DNA of 64,000 bases from Adiantum capillus-veneris (Eukaryota; Streptophyta; Polypodiopsida; Polypodiales; Pteridaceae), in the NCBI GenBank assembly GCA_014529385.2, contig CM043963.1, positions 104,078,912 through 104,142,911 on the forward strand. Reading direction: 5' to 3'. Positions within the stretch are counted from its first letter, which is position 1. Every line of letters begins with the position of its first letter. The notes beneath the pieces are model-generated. The model was not told the origin of the DNA, ran no database searches, and saw only the letters and a list, made by a program, of their open reading frames with translations. The position numbers and the translations under genes were made by a program. Positions 10,831-22,090 of the stretch are shown here, in pieces.

Positions 10831-12673
10831 CCGAAGGTCAACATGGAAGGAAAGGAAGAAACACAAATGGAAGAGAGTCCTAGGCTAGAAAGAGCTCACT
10901 CTCTTTTCTTTGACGGAGCATACAAGAGAACAATGGACCAGTCTGTAGTTGGCATAGTGATTTTCAATGAGCAACAAGAGAGAGTATTCTCCATCGGGCA
11001 GTTATTACACTCCCACTCCAACAATGAAGCAGCATATGCATGCAGCCCTAATTCTTGGGTTGGAACAATGTATTTCACAAGGAATTCAACACCTAAATGT
11101 GTTTGGTGATGCTTTGTTTTTTATAAGTAAGATAAATGACACTTGGGTTTGTAAAAATCAAGTTTTACTTGGTCAACTACGCCAAGTTAAGGATCTTATA
11201 AGGAAGTTTGAAGCAGTGAAACTATTTCATATCCCCAGAGCGGAAAATCAGGAGGCAGATGCTCTAGCAAAAGAAAGAATACAAGACATTCCTGTAGGAG
11301 AAATCAAATTGAAGCTACCCCTCTTTCAAGGTAGTGATGCTATGCCTGAAGTCGACAGTTTTCTAGATACAGGAGAATGTCCCGAAGGATACACCAAAGG
11401 CCAGAAACAGTGGCTAGTGAGGAAGGCTACTAGATACCGCCTTGTAAACGACCAATTGTATTGTAAGGGCAAGGATCAAATTCTCAGGTGGGTGCCAACC
11501 TCCAGTGAGATCACAGAGGTAATTTCAAGTTGCCATGATGGCGTCTGCGGTGGTCATTTTGCTCTAGATATCACCAGTAGGAAGATTCTACAAGCAGGAT
11601 ACTTTTGGCCTAGTTTGAACAGGGATGTACACCATTGGTGCAAAACATGCAAGGCTTGTCAAGTGGCCAGTGATCGCACATTAACCTACGAACCACAAAC
11701 TCCTATCATCTCATATGGTCCATTTGAGAAATGGGGAATAGATGCAATCGATCCTTTACCAAGGGCCCAATGAGGTAAACTATACATCATAGTGGGTGTA
11801 GACTACATGGCTCGATGGACAGAAGCAACAGACACCACCCGCATTACATCCCAAGAGGTAGCAAAGTACATTTTTGAGTATATCTGTTGCTGTTTTGGCA
11901 CTCCTCTTGAGATAATATGAGATAGAGGACCAGGTTTCAGAGGTGATTTGGTGGGAGAACTGATGAAGAAGTTAGGAATCACACACCGACATTCCACACC
12001 ATACTATCCACAATGCAATGGCTTGGTAGAGAAAGTAAATGGAATGATTTGTAAAATCATCACAAATCAGGTAAACAATCACACAGGAGACTAGGATAAA
12101 CATCTCATGATAGCTCTTTGGGCCTACCGAATGACGTTCCGAACATCACTAGGTTTCACCCCTTTCCATCTAGTTTATGGGAAGGAGGCAATTCTACCTA
12201 TTGAGGTACAGATAGCCAGCTTACAAGTCTTGTCTATCCAGATACAATGTCCGATTGTAAATCTATAAAACCATATTGTGGATCTGGAGAGGCTCCAACT
12301 AGATAGGGAATAAGCCATCAATCAGTATGCAACACAGGCAGAACGACGCCGGCTCACTTGCAATCAAGGGTTTAAAGAAAAGGGAGTGGAAAAAGGTATG
12401 TTAGTGCTGAGATACGACGACAGATTCGACACCAGGAAGGACAAGAAATTTCAACCCAGATGGGAGGGGCCATTCATTATCAAGAAGCGCTATGACAACA
12501 ACATCTACAAGATGATTGAAGCTGATGGAAGAATTCACAAGACTAGGGTCAATGGATGGAGACTGAAAAGGTATTTCCTTAGGTTTGATCTTGAATTCAT
12601 GCTAGACATTCCAAAAGAGGGAGAAACCTCTAACTCCACGACTAAAGATGCAGAGGAAGGGCTAGAAGCATGA
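10831..12673 (+). pseudogene. Second RNase H and integrase of element A
   Basis: A second RNase H-like domain (SLFFDGAYKRTMDQS; HSHSNNEAAYA; then, in another frame, LNVFGDALFFISKIND and ENQEADALAKE) precedes integrase. Integrase shows the HHCC zinc site (GGHFALDITSRKIL...CKTCKACQ), then KWGIDAIDPLP, DRGPGFRG and PYYPQCNGLVEKVNG, supplying the D, D and E of the catalytic core. Stops fall at about 11771, 11919 and 12093, and others up to about 12310. The C-terminal part (12386-12673) ends in FQPRWEGPF and HKTRVNGWRLKRYF; no chromodomain is seen. Confidence 0.72.
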
Positions 12674-12683
12674 ATGCCTCTAG

Positions 12684-12700
12684 CGAGATGGGAGGGCTAA
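12684..12700 (+). promoter_or_regulatory. Polypurine tract of element A
   Basis: GAGATGGGAGGG lies just before the 3' LTR (TGATGG at 12701), the usual place for the plus-strand primer. Confidence 0.55.
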
Positions 12701-13027
12701 TGATGGCCGGTTTCGAAACCATGCCCGTGAGAACCACACCCTAAGGAAGGGAGGGTTTGTTACCAAAAGAAGAAAAAAAAAACAAAAAAAGGCCTTTACC
12801 ATTCACCATACCCCCCCCCCCCCCCCCCCCCCCCCCAAGGTTAACCACCGGTAGGGCGCCGCCAATTTGGCCACACCCCTCCATTATCACCAAAGGACGA
12901 TCTCTCTCTCTCTTACTATCCACCTCCGCTAATATTCTATCTCCTACTCTGCCGCTGCAACATCCAGCACGGTAGGTGCCTTTGGTATCTCTGTCACACT
13001 TCAGCCACGGCGGGCCGCCACAAATAT

Positions 13028-13109
<82 letters not shown>

Positions 13110-13643
13110 TTGTCCACACTCCACCAGCCCCGGCGGGCCGTACCCCATCCCCTCTCATCCACACTCCCTTCGGCCTTAAGCACCCCCACCCCTGTTTTCT
13201 TCCTCCCCCCCCCGCCATCTATACCTAGCCTTAGCTTTCTCTCTCTCTTGGAAGTAGCCACGGCGGGCCTTAGGGCAAGCACCTCCTCTCCCTCCCTTTA
13301 TCTCACACCCTCTCTTCCTCTATCCTCTAATTCCCCCCCCAACCATATCCTCTCTCATACCCCCCCCCCCCCCCCCCCCCACCCTCACAACCCCTATCTC
13401 CCTTTCTCTCCCGCTTCTCCCTTGGTGGGAACCACCCATTGACTTACTCCCTCTCTCTTTCTCTCGTTGACTAAGCACACCCCCCCTCCCCCACCCCCCC
13501 CCTCCCGGGCCTCGCGCTCATCCTCTCCTTGCAGCACGCTTCCTGCCATACACCCCCAACCCTATCCCCCTCTCCCCTCCCTCACCATCTCCCCCCCACT
13601 CTCACTCTCTCTCGCGCTCTGTCTCGCCCGCATACCACACCGC
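12701..13643 (+). repeat. 3' LTR of element A, first part
   Basis: It matches 3631-4577 of the 5' LTR, including TC repeats (13031-13107) and long C runs (about 12811-12836 and 13360-13380). It is interrupted at 13644 by the copia element and resumes at 19004. Confidence 0.85.
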
Positions 13644-14053
13644 TGTAAAGAATAAGGATACAAGAGAGCTACACAAGACAAGCACTAACCACACAGAGAT
13701 TGAAAGCTTCTTCTTCTTCTTCACTAAGAAAAGAGAGTACAAAATGACTAAGTTCAAAAGCTGAAAAGTAGCACATATGTACATGTGGTGACTAGCTACG
13801 AACTCGCTATAAGCGTACTAGGCTGGCACTATAAGTGTAGTCCAGCTGTAGAATCACTGGTAGAGATCCTCCGTGTTACGGGTTAAGGACTTTAAAGGCT
13901 TAGGTAGGCTAAAATTTGAAAACAAAGTTGTAAAAATATATCATCAAAATGACTCATTAATTCGGTTACCTAACGCACCAGTGAGTAAATGCTGTAAGCG
14001 GCCAAGACCCGTAGTGGATGCCAGCTCAAGATGTAGAGCTCGATATCTCAACA
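13644..14053 (-). repeat. 3' LTR of the nested copia (410 bp)
   Basis: It pairs with 18681-19003. It contains about 87 bp near 13878-13970 (A/T-rich, TTAAGGACTTTAAAGGC) that the other LTR lacks, so one copy has gained or lost this block. Confidence 0.85.
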
Positions 14054-14063
14054 CTCTCCCTCG
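14054..14063 (-). promoter_or_regulatory. Polypurine tract of the nested copia
   Basis: The minus strand reads CGAGGGAGAG directly before the LTR start TGTTGAGAT. Confidence 0.6.
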
Positions 14064-16017
14064 AGCTCTGCATGTCACAGAGTCCAAGCATAGTCCGGAA
14101 ACGTCGAAGCTTCTTAGCTCCGAGGGCCTTAGTAAAGATATCCGCTATCTGCTCCTTTGTGCTGACGTAGACCAAGTCGATGTCGCCCGCCAACACTAGC
14201 TCTCGAACGTAGTGGTAATGGACGTCTATGTGTGGTCCTGGCATGGAACAATCGGTTCCTAGCCAACTGCATGCTGCTGAGGTTGTCACAAAGGATGACA
14301 ATCTGCTGGTCCACCTGCACTCCCAAGTCCTCAAGTAATGTGCGTAGCCAAGCCACCTTGCACGCCGCAACTGTTGCACCTCTGTACTCGGCTTCTGTGC
14401 TCGATAAAGCAACCGTAGGCTGCTTTTTTCTGCTCCAAGTAACAACATCACTCCCAAAAGAGAACATGAAGCCACTCGTAGATCTCCTATCAACAATTCT
14501 ACCTACCCAATCTGCATCTGTATACCCATACAATGCTAATGGCGCATCTGCTTCATAGAACAATGCATAGTCAAGAGTCCCTTGCACATACCAAAGTGTG
14601 CGGCGTACTCCATCCAAATGTGGATTCCTCGGAAGCTGCATGAACTGACTCTCCAAGCCTACTGTGTAGCTCAAGTCTGGCCTCGTGATAGTTACGTAGA
14701 TTAGACTACCCACAATCTTCCTGTACATCTTGACATCCTCAACAACATCACCCTTCTCTGCACTCAGCTTTGCATTCACATCCAAGGGAATAGAAATTGG
14801 CTTACAATCAGCCATACCATACTTTGACAACATGTCCAAAGCATAATGTCTCTGTGACAACCATACACCCTCTGGAGTCCTGATCACCTCAATGCCAAGA
14901 AAGTAGAGCAACTCGCCCAAATCTTTCATTTCAAACTCTTGTTTGAGAAGACCCTTCACATGGTCAATCTCCATAGACCCACAATAATAAGGTCATCTAC
15001 ATATATGGTAATGACCACAATCCCCATATCACTCTCACGCACATAGAGTGAATTATTATCATGAGCTCTCCCAAAACCAATACTGACAAGATACTTGGCA
15101 ATCCTATCATACCATGCTCTAGAGACCTGCTTCAAACCATACAAATCTTTGAGAAGCCTGCATATATAATCTGGGTAACCTGGATCGACATAACCAGGTG
15201 GCTGATCCATATACACTTCCTCTTGCAACTCACCATTCAAGAAGGCATTCTTTACATCCATTTGATGCATACTCCATCCTCTAGATGCAGCCACTACTAT
15301 GACAACTCTCACAGTCATCATCTTTGCCACTGGAGCAAAGGCCTCCTTATAGTCTATGCCATAAGTCTGTGTATAACCCTTTGCGACCAGCCTTGCCTTG
15401 TGACGCTCAATGTTACCATCAGCATTATGCTTGGTTTTATACACCCATTTACAGCCAATAGCTTTCTTGCCACTTGGAAATGGCATTAACTCCCATGTGT
15501 CATTTGCTTCCAATGCAGCCATCTCTTCATTCATTGCATCATCCCAATGCACATTTGCAACTGCATCCTCAAAACATGTGGTCTCCACATCCTGTATCAC
15601 CTTAGCCGTGTAGGCTTGGTGATGCGCTAGATACCCATCATAAGTGAATTTCTGAACTGGATTTCTGACTCTGTTAGATCTGCGCAGTCCTAGGTCACTC
15701 GTTTTCCCTCTAGCATCTTCTTGTACTTTCCTTACACCAGGTGTCCTGACATCCGGAATTCCAAATTCCTCATCAAGACTTTGTTCAGAACCATCTGAAT
15801 CCATGTCTATATGTGAAAAACCTGATGATGCATCAGCCATAAAGGGAGGTTCATCAACCTTTTTCTTTCCTTTTTGTGATACATTCTCTGTACGTGCTGG
15901 TGGAGTAACCTGCGTACGTAGTCTACCATTCCATGGCTTCTCAACAAAGCCACAAGAAGAGGTCTCTTGTGGTCCACACAAAACCTGTGACTGTGGCCTC
16001 ACATTTTGTACAACCAC
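14064..16017 (-). pseudogene. Reverse transcriptase and RNase H of the nested copia
   Basis: Frame 16017-14956 carries the copia RT: IGCKWVYKTKHNADGNIERH, ARLVAKGYTQ, MDVKNAFLNGELQEEVYM, DLYGLKQ and the catalytic YVDDLIIV box (near 15000). One frame change right after the YVDD box moves to frame 14974-14129 (MKDLGELLYFLGIEV). RNase H follows with DADW, ALSSTEAEYRGA and CDNLSSMQLA. A second frame change near 14230 leads to the tail (EQIADIFTKAL). Two indels thus split an otherwise well-kept polymerase. Confidence 0.8.
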
Positions 16018-16176
16018 ATTATCTTTTACATCAGCCCCAATAGTGCCATGTGCATTACTGTACTAGCTGCTCATCTCATGAAAGACTACATCTCTGCTCA
16101 CTCGTAATTCTCGTGTAGTAGGATTGTAGCACATGTACCCCTTTTGTTCAAGGGAATATCCCACAAGAATACATTT

Positions 16177-16960
16177 CTATGCTTTAGGATCCAATTTCCT
16201 ACGCAACTCATTTGGTACATGCACGTAAGCTATGCAGCCAAACACTTTCAAGTGTGCCAAATCAGGCTTTGTACCTGTAAACTTTTCCTCAAATGTTACA
16301 TCATGCACTGCAGCTGTAGGTGTCCTGTTCATAATGTACACAGCTGTATTTATAGCTTCAGCCCAGAAATGATGAGGCATGTTCTTCTCATTCATCAATG
16401 CATGTGCAACCTCTGCAATGTGCTTATTTTTCCTTTCTGCGACCCCATTCTGTTGTGGAGTATATCTGCATGCAAACTGCTTGCGTATACCATGCATTCA
16501 TAGAAAATCTGAAAAATCATTGGAGAAGTACTCTCCCCCTCCATCTCACCTCAATGTCTTGATTTGCATATCTATCTCCTTCTCAATCATGACTTTGAAG
16601 TCCTGAAAGTGACCAAACACTTCACTTTTGTTACTCATGAAGTAGACCCATACTTTCCTTCTATGGTCATCAATGAAAGAGACATAATACCTGCAACCAT
16701 GTATACTTGCAGTATCGGTTGGACCCCAAACATCTGTGTGCACCACCTCTAGTGTCTTTTTACATACATTGTTCTCATGTGGAAATGAGCCCTTTGACTG
16801 TTTTCCAAACTGGCATGCTGCACACACTTTATGCATACCATCCACCTTGAATTTGGGAAAACCTTTTACAATCTATTTTGATTGCATGCTGCGCAATCTC
16901 TGCTCATTGACATGGCCAATGCATTTGTGCCAAATGTCAACATCAGCCACAACACCTGTG
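16177..16960 (-). pseudogene. Integrase of the nested copia
   Basis: The zinc-site end (VCAACQFGKQSKGSFP) is followed by VVHTDVWGPTDTAS (first Asp), FIDDHRRKVWVYFM (second Asp) and TPQQNGVAERKNKHIAEVA, then FWAEAINTAVYIMNRTPT. A stop and a frame change at 16500-16545 remove the normal link to the catalytic Glu region. It would insert the cDNA in chromatin. Confidence 0.75.
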
Positions 16961-17229
16961 CCTAGTGAAAATAATGTAGCTTTTACCTCAGGCATGTCTA
17001 CACATGTCTACATTCAGCGTAAACATTCTGCCCACACATTTTCCCTCTATGATCAGCTTACAGCCATTCTGGGAATCTTCTACATAACAGCCATTCAGAT
17101 TGAAGCGAACCTGCAAGCCCTGCTCAACCATTTGTCCAACAGAAACAAGATTCTTTGTAATGTTTGGGACATGAAGTACATCTGCTAAGTACTTTGATTT
17201 CCCATTCTTTGTATTTAGAGGTATGTCCC

Positions 17230-18430
17230 CTACATGAGCAATGGGGTGAATTGTGTCATCTCCCGTCTGCACATAGCCTGCACATAGTCTGACACATAGC
17301 CTGACACATAGTCTGACACATAGCCTGACACATCTGGTTTGTGCATATCTCTAAACCACTCTCCATGAGATGTCATGTGATTAGAGGCCCCTGAATCCAC
17401 ATACCAAACATCATCTTGGGTGGAATTCTCTATAGTCATTGTATTCATTACATGCTGCATAACAAACATGCTCTCGCTTCTGCTGTCATCTGCATCTCTG
17501 CTAGTAGATGCGTAGTTGCCCTGTTCTCTCTTTCCACTTGCTTTTCCCTTTGGACAGTCACGTGACATGTGACCTTTTTCACCACAAGTCCAACATTCTC
17601 TGCTATCTGTAGTATGATGCTGCTTGCTTGATCCTACACCATGACCTCTTTGACTCCCCCTGCCTTGAGACTAGTTTCCCCTGCCACTTGTATGTTTTGA
17701 TTTGATTGACCTCGAGATTGGCCCCTGCAACCACTTGGGCCTCGACCACGACCTCTACCTCTGTTGGAGTTAGAATAGAAGGCCTGTTCAGACTTATTTC
17801 AGCCATGAGAAGAAGATGTGTCAAGACCAAGGTTCTTCTCCTCAAGAATAAGCATAGAAATCAAATCTTGGAACACGGGAATGTTGTCTCTTGTATTCAT
17901 GGAAGACCTGAAATGTACATACTCATCTCCTAGACCAACCAAGCATGCACGGACAATGTCATCATCTTCCACTGAGACTTTAATGGATCCAAGAGCCTCA
18001 ATGATACTCTTGATCTTCAAGGCATAATCATTGATGGAGAGGTTGTTTCTCTTAAACTGATTTAGCTCCGACTTTAGTTGAAGCTTCCTGGCCTTGGTGT
18101 TCACCTCAAACACTCTGCCTAAGTTTTTCCATGCAATGGAGGGGGTTTCAGCATCCTGTAGATAGCCCATCACGCCATCTATGATGCTCATAGAAAGCCA
18201 ATACATCACTTTGCTCTGGCCTTGTTGCTAGTCCCTCAAAGCTTTTCTTTGCTCTGTCGTAGCATTTTCCTTAGGAATCTTTGGTTCCTTTTCATTGTCT
18301 CCTTCTACATAGTCCCAATAACCTTTCCCTTTTATGAAATTAGTTATTCTGAACTTCTATACAGGGTAGTTATTTTTCTCAAGCTTCTGATTGACAATCT
18401 GACTAAAACCGTCAAACATCTTGAAGCACT
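17230..18430 (-). pseudogene. gag and protease of the nested copia
   Basis: The gag N-terminus is visible at about 18430-18210 (KGKGYWDYVEGD) with in-frame stops, then 18209-17799 (a UBN2-type gag: VFEVNTKARKLQLKSELNQF). The nucleocapsid knuckle CWTCGEKGHMSRDC lies near 17560-17605. Protease shows WYVDSGASNHMTSHGEWF near 17390. Immediately after it a 12-bp repeat encodes Gly-Tyr-Val-Ser-Asp copies. Frames change between these blocks. Confidence 0.75.
17280..17336 (-). repeat. 12-bp minisatellite in the copia protease region
   Basis: CACATAG(T/C)CTGA is repeated four to five times in tandem. The unit length is a multiple of three, so the reading frame is kept and the protein gains SGYV/SDYV repeats. 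Confidence 0.75.
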
Positions 18431-18668
18431 AAGACAAAATAGCTGCAGTCTGCAAAAACCTGCAAATCTGTTGAACCTGCTATTGTGGTACCTGTAACAC
18501 TTTCTACACTCAACGATTGTCCACAATCAAGCGTACACACTACCATTGTACTTGTACAATAAATCTCTGTATACTACACTTTGGAGACCTGTTCGAAAAC
18601 TTGTACGTGGATTGCGAACGAAGAGATTGTGATGCTCTTGCTCTCTTAGCCTCTCTTGCCTGCACCAA

Positions 18669-18680
18669 GCTCTGATACCA
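18669..18680 (-). promoter_or_regulatory. Initiator-Met tRNA primer-binding site of the copia
   Basis: The minus strand reads TGGTATCAGAGC immediately after the 5' LTR. This is the standard plant copia PBS complementary to the 3' end of initiator tRNA-Met. Confidence 0.88.
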
Positions 18681-19003
18681 TGTACAGAATAAGGATGCAA
18701 GAGAGCTACACAAGACAAGCACTAACCACAGAGAGATTGAAAGATTCTTCTTCGTCTTCGCTAAGAAAAGAGAGTACAAAATGACTAAGTGCTAAAGCTG
18801 AAAAGTAGCACATATGTACATGCGGTCACTAAGTGTGAACTCGCTAGAAGAATACTAGGCTGGCACTATAAGTGTAGTCCAGCTGTAGAATACTGGCAGA
18901 GATCCTTCCTGTTGGTCACCTAACGCGCCAGTGAGTAAATGTCGTAAGCGGCCAAGACCCGTAGTGAATGCCAGCTCAAGATGTAGAGCTCGACATCTCA
19001 ACA
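18681..19003 (-). repeat. 5' LTR of the nested copia (323 bp)
   Basis: It starts TGTACAGAATAAGGATGC and ends CTCAACA on the plus strand. It matches 13644-14053 with one large length difference. Confidence 0.85.
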
Positions 19004-20382
19004 ACTGCCGCTCGCACTCCCTCTGTACACACAGCCTGTGCTACACTGCTTGACACACACACACACACACGCGCTGCGCACGCACCCCCCCCCCCCCCCA
19101 TTCACCATCCTCACCCCCCCGTCTCTGCGTCGTCCAGTGCACTGCCGAAAACTGAAAAAAAATAGAAAAAATATATATATATATATATATACACTATATA
19201 TACACACCACACACCCGTTCCCACGCACGCTCACGCACACACATTCACTTACATATATACACACACTCATGCGTATTCACACACCTATATTCACACATAT
19301 ACACGCATCCATACATACACACACACGCATAAAAGCACGCACTACACATACATATATATATATATATAAAGAAGGAAAAACGGCCATCGAAATCGATAAA
19401 AAGAAGGAGAACACCCAAAGCACGCGCCGTCGAAACAAAAAGAAGAAATGCACCAAAGGCATGCCTCGGCCGACCCCGGAAAAGACATAAGCACTACACC
19501 GACGCACCGGCAACACACCATTCACCGGCATCACGCAACCACGATGCCATTTTAAGTAATTTGTAGGTTATGTTCATCATTTCGTTAGTTCTCACCCAAG
19601 CCTTGTAAAAATGCCTCAATTTGTAAATTCCCTCTCTATAGGTGATGGTCATAAAGGCTCACCTAGAGATTCTCATTTTTTTAATAACCTCCCAAAACAA
19701 AGCAAGGGTCAACCACACCGAGCCCACCACTTGATTTGTCTCCCCGATTAGCTTACCCTAATCAAACTGGGATTACCCTAATGCAAGCAGCCAACCCCTG
19801 TAAATTGGCACTGAGAGGTCACTATCTTGGGGGCGGGGGGCAGTTCATGAGAGGTCAGCACTTGGTAGAGTGTAGTGGGAAGAATTGACACTATTGGCAC
19901 GGGGAGGGGGCTTCTGTGATTGTTTTCCTTGGGAATTGCACCATGCAAAGGGAGCCACGTCCACCTCTCGACTCCAATGCTCGATACACACACACATACA
20001 CGCTCTTGGTAGCAAGCTTCACAATCATTGAGTCATCTTAGAGAACGCACCAAGTAGTTGCACCATCTTGTCTCCCTACCTCTCTATCACCACTGTGTTT
20101 CGCCTTGCTTGAAGGAAGTTCATTGTAAATACTGGAGAAATAACTCTCCCTCACACCCCCGAGGGTTTTCATCATTTGTTCAATCTCCCTCTCTCTCTCT
20201 CTCCTTCTCTGTGTGTTTGTGTGTGTGTGTGTAAGTTTGTGGTGTTCATATCATCATGGTCTGCGTCCTAACTGCTCAAAGCTAGGTGGTTCCCCCTATT
20301 CGCTTTACCGTGCTCGAGGCGCGTCATTCGGGCCCGGTGTTTTAGAGGCCGTCGGGGTTCAGGGTTCGCTTTGCTCCCGTCA
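19004..20382 (+). repeat. 3' LTR of element A, second part
   Basis: It matches 4599-6068 of the 5' LTR, ending TTCGCTTTGCTCCCGTCA. It contains AT repeats at 19171-19191 and GT repeats near 20214-20232. It lacks the 92-bp duplication and the TATA sequence of the 5' LTR. Confidence 0.82.
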
Positions 20383-20830
20383 CTATGTGTACCGTGGCTA
20401 CCCGACAATACACGTGGCATGCCACGTGGCCACGCAGACTGCCACATAGATAACACGCAGGCCACATGGCATGCTACATGTACCACCGTTGGGCGACAGT
20501 TACGTGGCACGCCACATGGTGCCTCTACCGACGGCGCACGTCGATAGCCACGGGGCCATGAGGCGGCTTGCTTGGCCGCTCTGTGTCCACGTGGACTACC
20601 GTATGTATGTGTACACACACACGCACTGGCGTGTGTGTGCATCACATGTGTGTACACACACACATGCTGTCGTATGTGTGTGTGCATGTTGTATGAGGCG
20701 CACACACGCACACATCCACATGCACACATACACACGTGCACACAGACACACGCGCGCACACACACACACACCCTCATCCACCTCTGTCACACATACACAC
20801 ACACATTTTAATTAAAATTAAATTAAAATA
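20383..20830. other. CACGTG-rich and CA/GT-rich DNA
   Basis: It continues the composition of 3170-3630. It contains the 18-bp palindrome CACGTGGCATGCCACGTG at 20411-20428, further CACGTGG and GCCACATGG words to 20600, and CA/GT tracts at about 20610-20800. ORFs here are composition artefacts. Confidence 0.55.
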
Positions 20831-20846
20831 AATTTAATAAATAAAA

Positions 20847-20855
20847 TATAAAAAC
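20847..20855 (+). promoter_or_regulatory. TATA-like box of the interrupted unknown gene
   Basis: TATAAAAAC lies about 200 bp before the ATG at 21056, with a pyrimidine-rich stretch typical of a 5' UTR between (about 20875-21040). Inferred from position only. Confidence 0.35.
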
Positions 20856-21055
20856 TTTATGAAGAGCGTTGACAAACTCTTTTCATTTCTCTCAACTTTT
20901 TTTATTTCTCTATCTCCCCTCAACTCTACTTTCTTATATTACACAGATTTCTCTCTGTCAAGTTCTCTTTTGCTCACTTTTCTTTCTCAAACTCTTAGCT
21001 ATAATTTCTCATAAGCCATACTTATATCTATCTTCTCTAATTCTTTAGCCCAAGT

Positions 21056-21520
21056 ATGAGAACAAGAAATCAATCCAAAAATAATGGTTCCGTGGATGAG
21101 GTTTATGTTACTAAATCGCCAAAAGTCCCTCCGCGATGCTCTCAAGAGAGAGAACAATCTCAAGCCTTAAGTTCTCTAGATCGGATTGTGTCCATCGTAA
21201 CCGGTGTGGATGGAACAACACAATCAAGTGGAGGATTGAGCCATCGTGTGGAAACTGCTACCACAACTAAATATGTAAGAGATGAAGCGTTTGTAAATGT
21301 GGTCGACAAGCATATTTATTTGGCAGAGCTGGGTGGATTATCATATATCTCCATACGATGGCAAACTTCCATGCTTTCCTCTATGTCTACTTCTTTCAAA
21401 CCCTTCCATCCACACGCATGATGACCATGTGGTGGATTTGCAACTCCCCATTGCAAACAAAAGCTACCAACCAACCATGGCAAGATTTATTGTTAGTGAA
21501 CGGATTCTTGGGGATTGTGT
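21056..21520 (+). pseudogene. 5' part of an unknown gene, cut by the CACTA element
   Basis: The ATG at 21056 opens a 121-codon ORF (start MRTRNQSKNN; Ser/Thr-rich; contains SLDRIVSIVTGVDGT). Past about 21330 the better frame appears to switch (VVDLQLPIANKSYQP, then ARFIVSERILGDC) and stays open until the CACTA edge. The downstream part of the same gene seems to resume at 29181 in an open frame. I recognise no domain in this half. One frame change makes it probably non-functional even without the transposon. Confidence 0.4.
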
Positions 21521-21725
21521 GCTCTTGTGACGCTGTTAGCGACGGAAATACACTGGGTTTTTATAACCCCCGGCGTCGCTAACAGCGTCGCTACGAGAGC
21601 GTCGCTATAGGCGTCGCTATATAGCGACGCTCATAGCGACGCCTATAGCGACGCTCTCACAGAAGAGTATAGCGACGCATATAGCGACGCTACAGAGCCA
21701 TAAATAGCGACGCTTATAGCGACGC
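21521..21725. repeat. Left subterminal AGCGACGC repeats and hairpins of the CACTA
   Basis: At least ten AGCGACGC or GCGTCGCT copies occur in both orientations. GACGCTGTTAGCGACG (21529-21544) is repeated exactly inverted about 43 bp downstream, followed by a second inverted arrangement around GTCGCTATATAGCGAC. Such motifs are where TNPA-type proteins bind in En/Spm (established for that family). Confidence 0.8.
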
Positions 21726-21867
21726 CTGAGAGAATATTTTTTTGGTGGCAGGGCAATGAATGCCCTGCCACCCATCAACCATATTGTACTTGATTCAGTT
21801 TTTAAAAAAAGTGCAAAGGTAGATAATAGACCCAAAATAGTCACCCACAAGACGCATTGTTTGCAAA

Positions 21868-21990
21868 ATTGACAATTGTACACATCATAGGCAAACTGAA
21901 TTGATTGGCAAATGTAATAATGACAATTGTACAACATCATAGGCATAAAGAATTGATTGGCAAAAGGAATTGCGGTGACAAATGTAATAA
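21868..21990. repeat. Short tandem repeat in the 3' region of the CACTA
   Basis: GACAATTGTACA...CATCATAGGCA...GAATTGATTGGCAAA occurs twice with a period of about 58 bp, near 21869 and 21930. No gene lies between 21726 and 22090; the minus-strand ORF here is not convincing. Confidence 0.55.
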
Positions 21991-22090
21991 TATACATGGT
22001 TCAAAAAGACGTATAAAATCCGTCTCATGATACATAAGCTACGAGAAACCCTAAACTAATGCTATCTAGCTACGGCTAAACTGACGTCGT

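Larger units (their letters stand above)
13644..19003 (-). mobile_element. Ty1/copia retrotransposon nested in the 3' LTR of A
   Basis: A 5.36 kb element in minus orientation. Its LTRs are 18681-19003 (5') and 13644-14053 (3'); both start TGTA and end AACA when read on the plus strand. It has an initiator-Met PBS, gag with a zinc knuckle, protease, integrase, RT and RNase H in the copia order (IN before RT), and a polypurine tract. Flanking 5-mers ACCGC (13639-13643) and ACTGC (19004-19008) are a probable target-site duplication with one change. Stops and frame changes disable it. Confidence 0.9.
3631..20382 (+). mobile_element. Ty3/gypsy retrotransposon A, defective, dual RNase H
   Basis: Direct repeats start with TGATGGCC at 3631 and 12701 and end ...TCCCATCA at 6068 and ...TCCCGTCA at 20382. 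Between them lie a PBS, a leader, gag, protease, RT, RNase H, a second RNase H, integrase and a purine-rich tract, in that order. The second RNase H before integrase is a hallmark of Tat/Ogre-like lineages (established knowledge). Stops and frame changes occur in every domain, so the copy is not autonomous. A Ty1/copia element sits in the 3' LTR. The 5-bp flanks (GCTAA left, CTATG right) do not match, so no target-site duplication is seen. Confidence 0.88.

Noticed and set aside
3626-20387. GCTAA before both LTRs of element A as target-site duplication
   Set aside because: The second GCTAA precedes the 3' LTR, not follows it; the true right flank is CTATG.
21617-21997. 126-codon minus ORF at the CACTA left end
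   Set aside because: Encoded by subterminal repeats (Ser/Val/Ala-Ile repeats) and AT-rich tandem DNA.
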